Source: Roseomonas mucosa (GTDB lineage: Bacteria; Pseudomonadota; Alphaproteobacteria; Acetobacterales; Acetobacteraceae). Taken from it: a stretch of 64,000 nt of DNA. The notes under the pieces were generated by a model. It did not search any database and was not told the DNA's origin. It saw only the letters and a program-made list of their open reading frames with translations. The stretch lies in NCBI GenBank assembly GCA_945878375.1, contig CAMDWG010000004.1:124001-188000 (forward strand), written 5' to 3'. A program made the position numbers and the translations under genes. This document shows positions 44,282 through 54,072 of this stretch, in pieces; the stretch's first letter is position 1, and each line of letters starts with the position of its first letter.

Positions 44282-45894
44282 CCGCGCATCGCCTGAAGTT
44301 GGGCGGGATATCCCGCCGGGTCCACATGCACGTCGATCAGCGAAGGGCCGTTCTGCGCGAAGGCCTGACGCAGCGCGGCGCGGTATTCGGACGGCGTCGT
44401 CGCGACGAAGCCCTTCACGCCGAAGCCTTCCGCGACCTTGGCGAAATCGGGTCGCTGCCAGCGCACGCCTTCGGGCGGCAATTGGCGGCTCTGCTGCTTG
44501 ATGTCGATCAGCGACAGCGCCGCATCGTTGAAGACGATCGTCACCAGCCGCGCGCCGCTATCGGCGACCGTCGCCAATTCGCCCGCGACCATCATGAAGC
44601 CGCCATCGCCGGTGAAGGCGATGGCGCCCCGCGCGGGATCGTGCAGCGCCGCCGCGATCCCGGCCGGCAGCGCGAAGCCCATGGAAGCGAGGCCGTTCGA
44701 GATCAGCAGGTCGTGCGGCGCCTCGCAGTCCCAGAAGGCGGTGGCGGAGAACATATGCGCCCCGGCATCCACCGTGACGCGGGGCATCCGCCCCGCATCC
44801 CGCGCCGCATCCTGCGCCATTCGTACGATATCGGGCGGCGCGACGCCGCCCTGCCCCGTCCAGGTCAGCGCATCCAGCGCGGCGTTGCGGTGGCGCGCGA
44901 TCTCGGCGGTGGACCAGGTCGAAGGGCGCGCGACGGCGGCGAGCTTGCCGATGCTCGCCGCGAGGTCGCCATGCAGTGCGGCGGCCGGTTCGACATAGCG
45001 CACCGGATGCGGGCGCAGCGCGAGATCGAGGACCGGTGCGCGATACCGCCAGGGCTGCAGGATCAGCTCCACCGGGTCGAGGCCGATGGTCAGGATCAGA
45101 TCCGCGTCCTCGACACAGGGTGCTTCCAGCGAGCCGCCGGTGAAGATGCCGGCGTGCAACGGATGCCGGTCCGCGAGCACACCCTTCGCCTTGTAGGTGA
45201 CCAGGACCGGGGCGTGCAGCGCTTCCGCCAGCGCCCGCAGCGCGGCGGCGGCGCGGGGTTCCGTCGCTTCCAGCCCGGCGACCAGCACGGGCCGCTTCGC
45301 TTGCGCGAGCAGCGCCAACGCATCGCCCACATTCGGCGGCGCGGCGGCCGCCGCAGCGGGTGCGGGCGCCGGGCCGGGCTGGCGCCGCGCGGCTTCTCCG
45401 GTCAGGTCGAGATGCACGGCGCGGCGCTCATGCTGCGCGGTGTCCAGCAGCGCCGCGATCTCGGTGGCCGGCGCCGCGCCATCCGCGCGCGCGTAAGAAG
45501 CGACGAAGGCGGCGCTGGCCTCGCGCTGGTCGAAGACCTGGTGCGTGACATAGCCGAGTTGCCGGGCGGAGAACCCATCCGAGACCAGCACCACCGGCGC
45601 GCGTTCCAGGCTGGCGCAGGCCAGGCCGTTCAGCGCATTGGCCATGCCCGGCCCCTTCGTGGTCAGCACCACGCCCGGCGCGGCGGTCAGCTCGGCATCC
45701 GCGATCGCGGCCATCGCCGCCGCGCCTTCATGCTTCGCCAGCACGAAGCCGATGCCGAAGCGCGCCATATTCGCCAAGAGATCGAGCGAGGATCCCCCGC
45801 CGGGCACGCCCCAGATGCGCTTCGTGCCACGCCGCGCGAGGTCCGCGAGCAGCGCCTCCGCCACGGTGTTCACGGCTTGGCCAGCATCCGGCAT
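44278..45894 (-). CDS. Thiamine-diphosphate-dependent enzyme, acetolactate-synthase-like
   Basis: A 538-residue three-domain ThDP enzyme. The activating glutamate is Glu56 in LAKHEGAAAMAAIADAELT, the central domain spans about 190-330, and the ThDP-magnesium motif is GDGGFM followed by IVFNDAALSLIDIKQ near residues 430-460. It resembles acetolactate synthase, benzoylformate decarboxylase and oxalyl-CoA decarboxylase relatives; no FAD-binding assignment is safe. GGGAGGG precedes the ATG. It leads an operon with hyuB and hyuA, so its substrate or product may be the HyuAB keto acid or imide. It is divergent from an SDR gene across 135 bp. Confidence 0.88.
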   Translation of the reverse strand: MPDAGQAVNTVAEALLADLARRGTKRIWGVPGGGSSLDLLANMARFGIGFVLAKHEGAAAMAAIADAELTAAPGVVLTTKGPGMANALNGLACASLERAPVVLVSDGFSARQLGYVTHQVFDQREASAAFVASYARADGAAPATEIAALLDTAQHERRAVHLDLTGEAARRQPGPAPAPAAAAAAPPNVGDALALLAQAKRPVLVAGLEATEPRAAAALRALAEALHAPVLVTYKAKGVLADRHPLHAGIFTGGSLEAPCVEDADLILTIGLDPVELILQPWRYRAPVLDLALRPHPVRYVEPAAALHGDLAASIGKLAAVARPSTWSTAEIARHRNAALDALTWTGQGGVAPPDIVRMAQDAARDAGRMPRVTVDAGAHMFSATAFWDCEAPHDLLISNGLASMGFALPAGIAAALHDPARGAIAFTGDGGFMMVAGELATVADSGARLVTIVFNDAALSLIDIKQQSRQLPPEGVRWQRPDFAKVAEGFGVKGFVATTPSEYRAALRQAFAQNGPSLIDVHVDPAGYPAQLQAMRG

Positions 45895-46029
45895 CGCAGC
45901 GCCCTCCCAAGCTGATCTGCATCGTTGTTATGCATCGCGCCACGCGCAGCGTCACCCCGCCAGCCCCGCACGCTTGCCAACCGCGCCGCGCGCGCCTTGC
46001 ATGGCGGCGATGAAGACCGGGAGAGTGTG

Positions 46030-46773
46030 ATGGATTTCAGCGGCAAGCGCGTGCTGGTGGCGGGCGGCAGCAAGGGCATCGGGCGCGGTATCGCGCTCGG
46101 CTTCGCGCAGGCGGGGGCGGCGGTGTCGATCTGCGCCCGTGGTGCCGCGGCGCTGGAGGCGACGCGGGCGGAGATCGCGGCCTGCGGCGTCGCGGCACAT
46201 GCGATGTCCACCGACCTGGCCGATGCCACGGCGGTTGCGGATTGGGTCGCGGCGGCGGCGGCGGCGCTGGGCGGCATCGATGTGCTGGTGAACAACGCGT
46301 CGGGCTTCGGATCCCAGGATACGGATGAGGATTGGGCGAAGGGCCTCAATGTGGATGTGATGGCGACGGTCCGCGCATCCCGCGCCGCGGCGCCGCATCT
46401 GCGGGCGGCGCGGGGATGCATCGTCAATGTCAGCTCGATCTCGGGCTTCCGGCCCTCGCTCCGCACGCCGGCCTATGCGGCGGTGAAGGCGCTGCTGGTG
46501 AACTACACGCAGAGCCAGGCGGCGGCCTTCGCGAAGGATGGCGTGCGGGTGAATGCGGTCGCGCCCGGCTCCATCGAGTTTCCGGGCGGCGCCTGGGAAC
46601 AGCGGCGCAGCAGCAATCCCGCGCTCTATGGGCGCATCCGCGACTCCATCCCCTTCGGCCGGCTCGGCACGCCGGAGGAAGTGGCGGATGTGGCGCTGTT
46701 CCTCGCCTCCCCCGCCGCGCGCTGGATGACGGGGCAGACCCTGATCGTCGATGGCGGGCAGATGCTGGGGTGA
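46030..46773 (+). CDS. SDR-family oxidoreductase
   Basis: A 247-residue dehydrogenase with the cofactor motif VAGGSKGIGRGIALG, the NNASGFG turn, catalytic serine in VSSISGF, and Tyr149/Lys153 in YAAVKALL. The C terminus WMTGQTLIVDGGQML is classic. The first glycine motif reads AGGSKGIG rather than TGGSxGIG, a mild variation. Divergent from the ThDP-HyuBA operon and possibly acting on the same pathway, which is inference from position only. Confidence 0.9.
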   Translation: MDFSGKRVLVAGGSKGIGRGIALGFAQAGAAVSICARGAAALEATRAEIAACGVAAHAMSTDLADATAVADWVAAAAAALGGIDVLVNNASGFGSQDTDEDWAKGLNVDVMATVRASRAAAPHLRAARGCIVNVSSISGFRPSLRTPAYAAVKALLVNYTQSQAAAFAKDGVRVNAVAPGSIEFPGGAWEQRRSSNPALYGRIRDSIPFGRLGTPEEVADVALFLASPAARWMTGQTLIVDGGQMLG

Positions 46774-46793
46774 CGCAGCGACGCGGGATGGAA

Positions 46794-47195
46794 CTACGGC
46801 GTGGCGGCGCGGACATCCACCACGCGCCACGCCGCCTCTGTCCCGTCCGGCGCGCGGAGCGTCAGCACCTCTCCCGGGCGCAGGCCGCCGAGGATGTTGC
46901 GGAGGCGGTGCACGGGCACGTCGCGATCTGTGCCGGCTTCGGCGAAGAAGCGCAGCTGCCAGCCTTCCTCGTCATGGACCACGTCTCCCTGTTCCCCTGG
47001 CGCGCCGGGGACAAGGCGGCGCGCGGTCCAGGGCGCGGCGGCCTCCAGCCACGCCTGCAGGTCGGGATGACCGTGCGGGTCGAGCGTCATGTCGAATTCG
47101 ATCAGCCCGGCCTGATCCCGCAGCTGGTCGGCGAGAGGATCGCCCGGGCCCCAGGCGGGGGCAAGGGTGACGATGACAGGCTGTGCGACCCCCAA
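46794..47195 (-). CDS. Hypothetical small protein
   Basis: A 133-residue soluble protein: VTLAPAWGPGDPLADQLRDQAGLIEFDMTLDPHGHPDLQAWLEAA at the front, a middle with GDVVHDEEGWQLRFF, and an end GEVLTLRAPDGTEAAWRVVDV. I do not recognise it. The start codon is TTG at 47195, 7 bases after GGAGGGAG; an in-frame stop lies just upstream and no ATG is available. It is probably co-transcribed with kup, whose stop is 52 bp upstream of it. Acidic, no signal peptide. Confidence 0.65.
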   Translation of the reverse strand: MGVAQPVIVTLAPAWGPGDPLADQLRDQAGLIEFDMTLDPHGHPDLQAWLEAAAPWTARRLVPGAPGEQGDVVHDEEGWQLRFFAEAGTDRDVPVHRLRNILGGLRPGEVLTLRAPDGTEAAWRVVDVRAATP

Positions 47196-47247
47196 GGCGG
47201 TGCTCCCTCCTCCCGATCATCCCCAACGCGACGTCGCGGCCGGGGGT

Positions 47248-49131
47248 TCAGATCGCAACCCGCACGCCGAGTTCCACCACGCGGTCGGATGGGATGCGGA
47301 AGAATTCGGTGGCCGGCACGGCATTGCGGCTCATGGTCCTGAACAGCCACTGCCGCCAGCGCGACATCTTGGGCACGGCGGCGGCGACCACCGTCTCCCG
47401 CCCCAGGAAGTAGGAAGTCTGCATCGGTTCCACCGGAATGCCGACATCCTTCAGCTGCGCGAGTTCCTTGGGGATGTTCGGGCTTTCCTGGAAGCCGTAG
47501 CGCAACGCAACGCGGTGGATGTTCGGTGCCAGTTCCTCCACCTCGCGCCGGCGGTCGGCGGGCACGTAGGGGATGGATTCATTGTCCACCGTCACGAACA
47601 GCACCCGCTCATGCAGGACCTTGTTGTGCTTGAGGTTGTGCAACAAGGCGCCCGGCAGGTAGTCGGCCTGGCTGGTCATGAACACCGCGATCCCCGGCAC
47701 GCGCAGCGTGCGCGATTGCGGCAGGCGGGCGATGAAGGATTTCAGCGGCAGCCCATCCTGCCGGAAGCGCGCGAAGAGCAATTCCCGCCCGCGCGCCCAG
47801 CTGGTCATCAGCAGGAACAGCGCGATCCCGAGCAGCACCGGGAAGTAGCCGCCAGCCGGCACCTTCAGGAGGTTCGACGCGAAATAGGTCACGTCGATCA
47901 GCAGGAAGGTTCCGAACAGCGGCAGCACCGCCGCCAGCGGCCAGCGGAAATGCTTCCAGAAGACCACCATCGCCAGCAGGCTGGTGCAGACGAAGGTCCC
48001 GGTCACCGCGATGCCATAGGCCGCGGCAAGGGCATCCGACTCGCGGAACTCCAGCACCAGGATGATCACGCCGATCAGCAGGATGAAATTGATCTGCGGC
48101 AGGTAGATCTGCCCTTCCTCCGTCTCGCTCGTATGGCGCACGACAAGCCGCGGCAGCAGGCCGAGCTGCACGCATTGCCGCGCGACCGAGAAGGCGCCGG
48201 AGATCATCGCCTGGCTGGCAATGATGGTCGCGGCGGTGGCGAGGAAGACCAGCGGCAGGCGGAACCAGTCCGGTGCCAGCAGGAAGAAGGGATTTTCGAT
48301 CGCCGCGGGGTTCGCCAGCAGCAGCGCCCCTTGCCCGAAATAGTTCAGCACCAGCGCCGGCAGCACCACGAACAGCCAGGCAAAGCGGATCGGCTTCGCG
48401 CCGAAATGGCCCATATCGGCATAGAGCGCCTCGCCCCCCGTCACCGCCAGCACGACCGCGCCCAGCGCGATGAAGGATGCCAGGGGATTGGCCGCGACGA
48501 AGGCGAATGCTGGTTCCGGCGAGAGCGCGGCCAGCACGGCCGGGTTCTGCACGATCTGCGCCAGGCCGAGCACGGCGAGCACCGCGAACCAGACCGCCGT
48601 GACGGGGCCGAAGATCCGCCCCATCTTCCCCGTGCCGCGATACTGCACCAGGAACAGCGCGAGCAGGACGCAGAGCGAGATCGGGATCACCGCCGGCTCC
48701 ATCGCCGGGGAGACGATCCGCAGCCCCTCCACCGCCGACAGCACCGAGATCGCGGGGGTCACCATGCCGTCGCTGAAGAACAGGCTGGCGCCGGCAATGC
48801 CGACCAGGATCGCGGCGCGGCGCAGCCAACTGCCTTTGGGCAGGGCGCCCATGGCCAGCGCGGTGAGCGACATGATCCCGCCTTCGCCGCGGTTATCCGC
48901 GCGCAGGACGAAGGCGACATACTTCACCGTGACGACGATGATCAGCGACCAGAAGACGAGGCTCAGGATGCCAAGGATGTCGGCGCTGTCGATTCCGTCA
49001 TCCGCGAAAAACAGCAGCGATGCCCGCATCGCGTAGAGCGGGCTGGTGCCGATATCGCCATAGACGATGCCGAGCGTGGCCAGCAGGGTGGCCGCCGTCA
49101 GCGGACGGTTGGCCTGGGTAGAGTCGGTCAA
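47248..49131 (-). CDS. kup: Potassium uptake protein Kup
   Basis: A 627-residue potassium-proton symporter with about twelve membrane helices in the first 450 residues and a cytoplasmic C-terminal domain. Diagnostic blocks are [19 protein letters not shown] near residue 18, [17 protein letters not shown], and [24 protein letters not shown]. The start codon is TTG; no upstream ATG fits. Single gene before the small hypothetical protein gene. Confidence 0.95.
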   Translation of the reverse strand: MTDSTQANRPLTAATLLATLGIVYGDIGTSPLYAMRASLLFFADDGIDSADILGILSLVFWSLIIVVTVKYVAFVLRADNRGEGGIMSLTALAMGALPKGSWLRRAAILVGIAGASLFFSDGMVTPAISVLSAVEGLRIVSPAMEPAVIPISLCVLLALFLVQYRGTGKMGRIFGPVTAVWFAVLAVLGLAQIVQNPAVLAALSPEPAFAFVAANPLASFIALGAVVLAVTGGEALYADMGHFGAKPIRFAWLFVVLPALVLNYFGQGALLLANPAAIENPFFLLAPDWFRLPLVFLATAATIIASQAMISGAFSVARQCVQLGLLPRLVVRHTSETEEGQIYLPQINFILLIGVIILVLEFRESDALAAAYGIAVTGTFVCTSLLAMVVFWKHFRWPLAAVLPLFGTFLLIDVTYFASNLLKVPAGGYFPVLLGIALFLLMTSWARGRELLFARFRQDGLPLKSFIARLPQSRTLRVPGIAVFMTSQADYLPGALLHNLKHNKVLHERVLFVTVDNESIPYVPADRRREVEELAPNIHRVALRYGFQESPNIPKELAQLKDVGIPVEPMQTSYFLGRETVVAAAVPKMSRWRQWLFRTMSRNAVPATEFFRIPSDRVVELGVRVAI

Positions 49132-49222
49132 GGTTTCGCCTCGAACGCGGGACGCCCGAGGCTTAGGACGGGCGGTGCCCGCCGCGCAAGCATGGCCCGC
49201 CGACGCCCACCCGCAGGTTCCG

Positions 49223-50014
49223 TCAATGCCCCCGCAGGATCTGGGACAGGAACAGCTTCAGGCGGTCGGTCTGCGGGTTGTTGAACAGGGGCTCCGGTTC
49301 TCCGCTTTCCACGATCTCACCGCGGTCCATGAACACCACCCGGTCGGCCACCTGCCGGGCGAAGCCCATCTCATGCGTCACGCAGATCATGGTCATGCCG
49401 GTGGACGCCAGCATCACCATGGTATCCAGCACTTCCTTGATCATCTCGGGGTCGAGCGCCGAGGTCGGCTCGTCGAACAGCATGATCTTGGGCTTCATGC
49501 ACAGCGCGCGGGCAATCGCCACGCGCTGCTGCTGGCCGCCCGACAGCTGGCCCGGATACTTCAGCGCCTGTTCCGGGATGCGGACGCGTTCCAGGTATTC
49601 CATCGCCAGTTCCTCCGCCTCCTTCTTCGGCATGCGGCGGACCCAGATGGGGGCGAGGGTGCAATTCTCGAGCACCGTCAGGTGCGGGAACAGGTTGAAG
49701 CTCTGGAACACCATGCCGACCTCGCGGCGGATGGCGTCGAGGCTGCGGAGGTCGTCCGTCAGCTCGATGTTGTCGACGACGATCCGGCCTTCCTGGTGCT
49801 GTTCCAGGCGGTTGATGCAGCGGATCATGGTGGATTTGCCGGAACCCGAGGGGCCGCAGACCACCACCCGCTCGCCCTGGGCGACGGTCAGGTTGATGTC
49901 GCGCAGCACATGCAGCGCGCCGAACCACTTGTTCACGCCTTCGAGGCGGATGGCCGGCGGCGCATCCACCTGCTTGGCGGAGGCGACCGGGGCCTCCAGG
50001 ACCGTTTCAGCCAT
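49223..50014 (-). CDS. aapP: Polar amino-acid ABC transporter ATPase (AapP-like)
   Basis: A 263-residue ATPase of the polar amino-acid (PAAT) class. Walker A is [10 protein letters not shown] near residue 55, the signature is LSGGQQQR, and Walker B is [35 protein letters not shown] is the class-typical helical insert. It energises the AapQ/AapM permease in general L-amino-acid uptake. About 100 bp, including a 9-bp-stem hairpin, separate it from aapM. Confidence 0.93.
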   Translation of the reverse strand: MAETVLEAPVASAKQVDAPPAIRLEGVNKWFGALHVLRDINLTVAQGERVVVCGPSGSGKSTMIRCINRLEQHQEGRIVVDNIELTDDLRSLDAIRREVGMVFQSFNLFPHLTVLENCTLAPIWVRRMPKKEAEELAMEYLERVRIPEQALKYPGQLSGGQQQRVAIARALCMKPKIMLFDEPTSALDPEMIKEVLDTMVMLASTGMTMICVTHEMGFARQVADRVVFMDRGEIVESGEPEPLFNNPQTDRLKLFLSQILRGH

Positions 50015-50077
50015 TCGAACCCCCTGCGGTCCGGCCCTTGGGCCGGGAAGATGTCATTCGCACCACGCCATTGCGAT

Positions 50078-50106
50078 GCCGGGGCGCGAAAGGCAAGCGC
50101 CCCGGC
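50078..50106 (-). terminator. Hairpin between aapM and aapP
   Basis: A 9-bp stem (50078-50086 and 50098-50106) with an 11-base loop in the 101-bp gap between aapM and aapP, both on the minus strand. There is no U-run. It could be a partial terminator that lowers ATPase expression or an mRNA-processing site. Confidence 0.35.
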
Positions 50107-50115
50107 GCATCCGCG

Positions 50116-51258
50116 CTACCGGCGTCGGTGCCGGTTCAGGTCACTCTCGAGGCCCTGGCTGTATTTCGACATGGCGAAGCAGAACACCAGGTAGATGGCG
50201 CCGACGGTGACATAGACCTCGACGCCGAAGCCCTGCCAAGCGGGCTCCACGATGGCGGTCTTGCCGGCGGTCAGCAGGTCGAAGATGCCGATGATCAGCA
50301 CCAGCGACGTGTCCTTGAAGAAGCCGATGAAGGTGTTCACCAGCGGCGGGATCACCGTCCGCAGCGCCTGGGGCAGGATGATGAAGCCGGTCTTCTGCCA
50401 ATAGGACAGGCCGAGCGCATCCGCCGCTTCATACTGCCCGCGTGAGAGCGACTGCAGCCCGCCGCGCACCACTTCCGCCAGATAGGCGCCGGCGAACAGC
50501 GTGATGGCGATCTGCGCGCGCAGCAGCTTGTCGATGTTCATCCCCTCCGGCAGGAACAGGGGGAACATCACGGATGCCATGAACAGCAACGAGATCAGCG
50601 GCACGCCGCGGATCAGCTCCACATACAGGATGCAGAGCATCTTGATGGCCGGCAGCTTCGACCGCCGCCCGAGCGCGACCAGGATCGCCAGCGGGAAGGC
50701 GAAGGCGAGGCCGAAGGTGGACAGGATCAGCGTGATCGGCAGCCCGCCCCAGCGTTCCTGCGGCACGTAGCTGAGCCCGAAGACCCCGCCCCACATCAGC
50801 ACGCCGATCGCCGTCAGCGTGCCCACCCAGATGGGAATGAGGCGCCAGTTCCAGAAGCGCCGTATCGCCGAGACGATGTAGAGCCCGACGAACAGCAGGC
50901 AGGCCAGCGCCGGGCGCCAATGCTCCTCGAAGGGATAGGTGCCGAACAGGATGAAGCGGTGCTTTTCCACGATCACCGCCCAGCAGGCGCCCACCCCCCG
51001 CATGTCGCGGCAGGTGTCGGTCTGCGGCTGGTCGCCCTGCATGGGCACCGACCAGACGGCGTTGATGAAGGCCCATTCGACGAAGCCGACCGTCCAGCGC
51101 AGGATGAGATAGGCCAGCACCAGCGTGACCGCGGTGGACCACCAGGATGCCAACAGGTTGGCCCGCGCCCAGGCGCGCGCGCCCGTCGTGCGGATCGGCG
51201 CGGCCCGCGGAGCGGCTTCGGCTTGCGGCGCAGGGGCGGGAGCATGGACAATCGTCAT
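50116..51258 (-). CDS. aapM: General L-amino-acid ABC transporter permease AapM
   Basis: A 380-residue permease. After an Ala/Pro-rich N terminus it has eight or so membrane segments, and the ABC-permease EAA loop is [26 protein letters not shown] near residue 290. The large N-terminal insert (residues 80-130, with [16 protein letters not shown]) is characteristic of AapM/BztC. The ATG at 51258 begins 5 bp after the aapQ stop. Partner of AapQ. Confidence 0.93.
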   Translation of the reverse strand: MTIVHAPAPAPQAEAAPRAAPIRTTGARAWARANLLASWWSTAVTLVLAYLILRWTVGFVEWAFINAVWSVPMQGDQPQTDTCRDMRGVGACWAVIVEKHRFILFGTYPFEEHWRPALACLLFVGLYIVSAIRRFWNWRLIPIWVGTLTAIGVLMWGGVFGLSYVPQERWGGLPITLILSTFGLAFAFPLAILVALGRRSKLPAIKMLCILYVELIRGVPLISLLFMASVMFPLFLPEGMNIDKLLRAQIAITLFAGAYLAEVVRGGLQSLSRGQYEAADALGLSYWQKTGFIILPQALRTVIPPLVNTFIGFFKDTSLVLIIGIFDLLTAGKTAIVEPAWQGFGVEVYVTVGAIYLVFCFAMSKYSQGLESDLNRHRRR

Positions 51259-51263
51259 GGCGC

Positions 51264-52469
51264 TCACCGTTCGACCAGCGCGATGCGCGCATTGTACCAG
51301 TTCATGAACAGGCTGATCGACAGGCTGATCGTCAGATAGACCAGCATGATGATCGCAATGCCCTCGATCGCCTGGCCGGTCTGGTTCAGCGTCGTGTTCG
51401 CGATGCTGACGATGTCCTGGTAGCCGATGGCGACCGCGAGCGAGCTGTTCTTCGTCAGGTTCAGGTAGTTCGACGTCATCGGCGGGATGATCACGCGCAG
51501 CGCCTGCGGCAGCACGATCTTCCGCAGGATATCCCCGCGCCGGAGGCCGAGCGCCTGCGCCGCTTCCCACTGCCCGTGCTGGACGGATTGGATGCCGGCG
51601 CGCACGACCTCCGCGATGAAGCCGGCGGTGTAGGTGACCAGGCCGATCAGCAGCGCGAAGAATTCCGGGCTCACCGTGATGCCGCCGCGGAAATTGAAGC
51701 CGCGGAGTGCGGGGATGTCGGGGGTGAAGGGCGCGCCGAAGGCCGCCCAGACCGCAAGCGGGACGCCGAGGATCAGCGCGAAGCCCGCCGGCCAGATCTT
51801 CCGCGGCTGGCCATCGGCATATTGCCGGGCGCGCATCGCGCGGGCGTAGGCCCAGGTCAGCACGATCCCCGCCACCATCGCCGCGACCGTCCACCAATGC
51901 GCGGAGGTCCATTCGATGAAGGGCAGCTTCATGCCCCGGTTCGAGAGGAACACGCCCTCCATCGGGTTCAGCGCCTGGCGCGGCCCGGGCAGGGCCTGCA
52001 GGATCGTGTACCAGAACAGCAATTGCAGCAGCAGCGGCAGGTCGCGGATGACTTCGATATAGACGCCGGCCAGCTTCGACAGCAGCCAGTTGTTCGACAG
52101 CCGCGCGATGCCGATGGCGGTGCCGAGGATGGTCGCCAGCACGATGCCGATGATCGCGACCTTCAGCGTATTCAGCACGCCGACGGTCAGGGCGCGCAGG
52201 TAGTTGTCGGTCGGCTCATAGGGGATCAGGCTCTCGCCGATCGGCAGCCCCGCTTCGCGGGACAGGAAGCCGAAGCCGGTGGCGATGCGCCGGACTTCCA
52301 GGTTGTGGACGGTGTTCGACCACAGCCACCAGACGACCGACAGCACGAGTCCGACGACCAGCACCTGCCAGACGATGCCGCGCACCCGCTCATCGCCCCA
52401 GGACAGGCGGAGCGGACGCCTCGGCGGCCCGGCGGAAGCGGTGCGCGGGTCAGCCGCGGACGATGACAT
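51264..52469 (-). CDS. aapQ: General L-amino-acid ABC transporter permease AapQ
   Basis: A 401-residue permease with N-terminal segment RGIVWQVLVVGLVLSVVWWLW, a conserved YLRALTVGVLNTLKVAIIGIVLATILGT block, the IRDLPLLLQLLFWY motif, and the EAA loop QWEAAQALGLRRGDILRKIVLPQALR near residue 325. It begins the aapQ-aapM-aapP unit. The usual first gene, aapJ for the periplasmic binding protein, is missing: the next gene upstream is divergent. Confidence 0.93.
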   Translation of the reverse strand: MSSSAADPRTASAGPPRRPLRLSWGDERVRGIVWQVLVVGLVLSVVWWLWSNTVHNLEVRRIATGFGFLSREAGLPIGESLIPYEPTDNYLRALTVGVLNTLKVAIIGIVLATILGTAIGIARLSNNWLLSKLAGVYIEVIRDLPLLLQLLFWYTILQALPGPRQALNPMEGVFLSNRGMKLPFIEWTSAHWWTVAAMVAGIVLTWAYARAMRARQYADGQPRKIWPAGFALILGVPLAVWAAFGAPFTPDIPALRGFNFRGGITVSPEFFALLIGLVTYTAGFIAEVVRAGIQSVQHGQWEAAQALGLRRGDILRKIVLPQALRVIIPPMTSNYLNLTKNSSLAVAIGYQDIVSIANTTLNQTGQAIEGIAIIMLVYLTISLSISLFMNWYNARIALVER

Positions 52470-52721
52470 GCGTCGATCCTGTCACGGCGCGGATCATCGC
52501 GCGGCGCACGGCATTCATGGTTGTCTTCATCTCCCGGCCGCCGGGCCGCAGCATGGCACTGCCGCCCCGCACCCTCCTGTTCGGGCTCCAATGCTGCGCC
52601 AGCAGCGCGGCGGGATCAATGTCATTGTCTGGGTGTGCAACATGACGGGGCCGCAGACCGCCCCCCTTCACGACCCGGGCCGGCGATGCGACAGGCAGTC
52701 CAGCCGCCAGGGAGACACCGC

Positions 52722-53678
52722 ATGCGCATCATCGGCCCCGAGGAACTCCGCCGCGCCCTGCCCTGGCAGGCGCTGGAAGACGCACTCGCCCGGATCTTCC
52801 GCGATGGCTGCGCCGCGCCGCTCCGCCACCGCCACGCCCTGCCCCAGCCCGATGCCCCGGGCGCGGGGCCAGAGGGGATGCTGCTGCTGATGCCCGCCTG
52901 GGACCTGCCGGAGACACCGGGGCGGCGGCATAGCGGGGTGAAGATCGTCCATGTCCTGCCCGGCAACGGGGCGCTCGGCCTGCCGGCCGTCCATGCCTCC
53001 TACCTGCTGTCGGATGCCGCGACCGGGGCGCCCATCGCGCTGCTGGATGGCGGGGAGCTGACGGATCGGCGCACGGCCGCGGCCAGCACGCTCGCCGGGC
53101 GGTTCCTGGCACGCCCCGACAGCCAGCGGCTGCTGGTGCTGGGCTCGGGCAAGGTCGCGACCGCCCTGGCCGAGGCCTGGGCCGCGCGCTTCCCGATCAC
53201 GGAGATCGCCATCTGGTCGCGCAATGGCGACAATGCCACGCGGCTGGCAGCGAAGCTCGCATCCCATGGCCTGCCCGCCCGCGCGGCGGCTACCCCCGAT
53301 CCGCGGGGCTTCGACATCGTCTCCGCCGCCACCCTGTCCGACGCGCCGCTGGTGCGGGGGGCAGAGGTCGGGCCGGGGACGCATATCGACCTGGTCGGCG
53401 CCTTCCGCCCGATGATGCGGGAAAGCGATTCGGCGCTGATCGCCCGCGCCACGCTGGTGGTGGACACCCGCGCCGGCGCCCTGGCCGAGGCTGGGGATAT
53501 CGTGCAGGCGGTCGCGGAGGGCGCGATCACGGAGGCCCATGTCGCCGCCGACCTCGCGGAACTCTGCCGCGGCGCGCATCCCGGCCGCACCCGGCCCGAG
53601 GAGGTGACGGTGTTCAAATCCGTCGGCTGGGCCGGCGAGGATCTGGCCGCCGCCATCCTCGCCGCCGGGGCGGCGTAG
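52722..53678 (+). CDS. Ornithine cyclodeaminase / mu-crystallin family protein
   Basis: A 318-residue NAD(P)-dependent enzyme family member. The N-terminal substrate domain contains GVKIVHVLPGN near residue 72 and ALLDGGELTDRRTAAASTLAGRFL, and the Rossmann part starts LLVLGSGKVATALAEA near residue 138. Members convert ornithine to proline or act as alanine or ketimine reductases; the specific reaction is open. It is divergent from the amino-acid transporter genes, consistent with amino-acid catabolism. AGGGAG precedes the ATG. Confidence 0.9.
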   Translation: MRIIGPEELRRALPWQALEDALARIFRDGCAAPLRHRHALPQPDAPGAGPEGMLLLMPAWDLPETPGRRHSGVKIVHVLPGNGALGLPAVHASYLLSDAATGAPIALLDGGELTDRRTAAASTLAGRFLARPDSQRLLVLGSGKVATALAEAWAARFPITEIAIWSRNGDNATRLAAKLASHGLPARAAATPDPRGFDIVSAATLSDAPLVRGAEVGPGTHIDLVGAFRPMMRESDSALIARATLVVDTRAGALAEAGDIVQAVAEGAITEAHVAADLAELCRGAHPGRTRPEEVTVFKSVGWAGEDLAAAILAAGAA

Positions 53679-53680
53679 CC

Positions 53681-54070
53681 CTACCGCGCGAAGGCAGGCC
53701 GCAGCCGTGCCGGGCGGCCGGGGCTGACCGTGACCACGGCATGCTGGCGAAAGCGGCGCGCCAACGCCGCGATGCGCCGCGCATCGCCGGCGATCAGCAG
53801 GTGATGCTCCGCCCAGCCGCGCCCCCTGCCCCATCCCTCGGCCAGCACGGCGCCCCGCGCGGCCTGTCTCAGACCGGCCTGAAGGCGCCGGTTCCAGCCC
53901 GGCGGCATGGGGCGGCTGAGTGGGTTCCAGGCGGTGACGAAGCCGGCGGCGCGCAGCCCGTGCCGCCGCAGCAGCGCATCCATCGCCGCGCTGCGCCGCC
54001 CGACCCGCACCACGACCCCGCCCGCCTCGTAGGCCGTACGCAGGAAGGCCGCGCGCAAGGCCGGGCGCAT
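53681..54070 (-). CDS. DUF3293 family protein
   Basis: A 129-residue protein. Family features are the AYEAGG start, FVTAWNPLSRP near residue 45, and AEGWGRGRGWAEHHLLIAGD near residue 80. Function is unknown. The ATG at 54070 lies 2 bp after the rlmI stop; a TTG at 54076 would instead overlap it. It lies 2 bp from the convergent cyclodeaminase stop. Confidence 0.8.
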   Translation of the reverse strand: MRPALRAAFLRTAYEAGGVVVRVGRRSAAMDALLRRHGLRAAGFVTAWNPLSRPMPPGWNRRLQAGLRQAARGAVLAEGWGRGRGWAEHHLLIAGDARRIAALARRFRQHAVVTVSPGRPARLRPAFAR

Positions 54071-54072
54071 CC

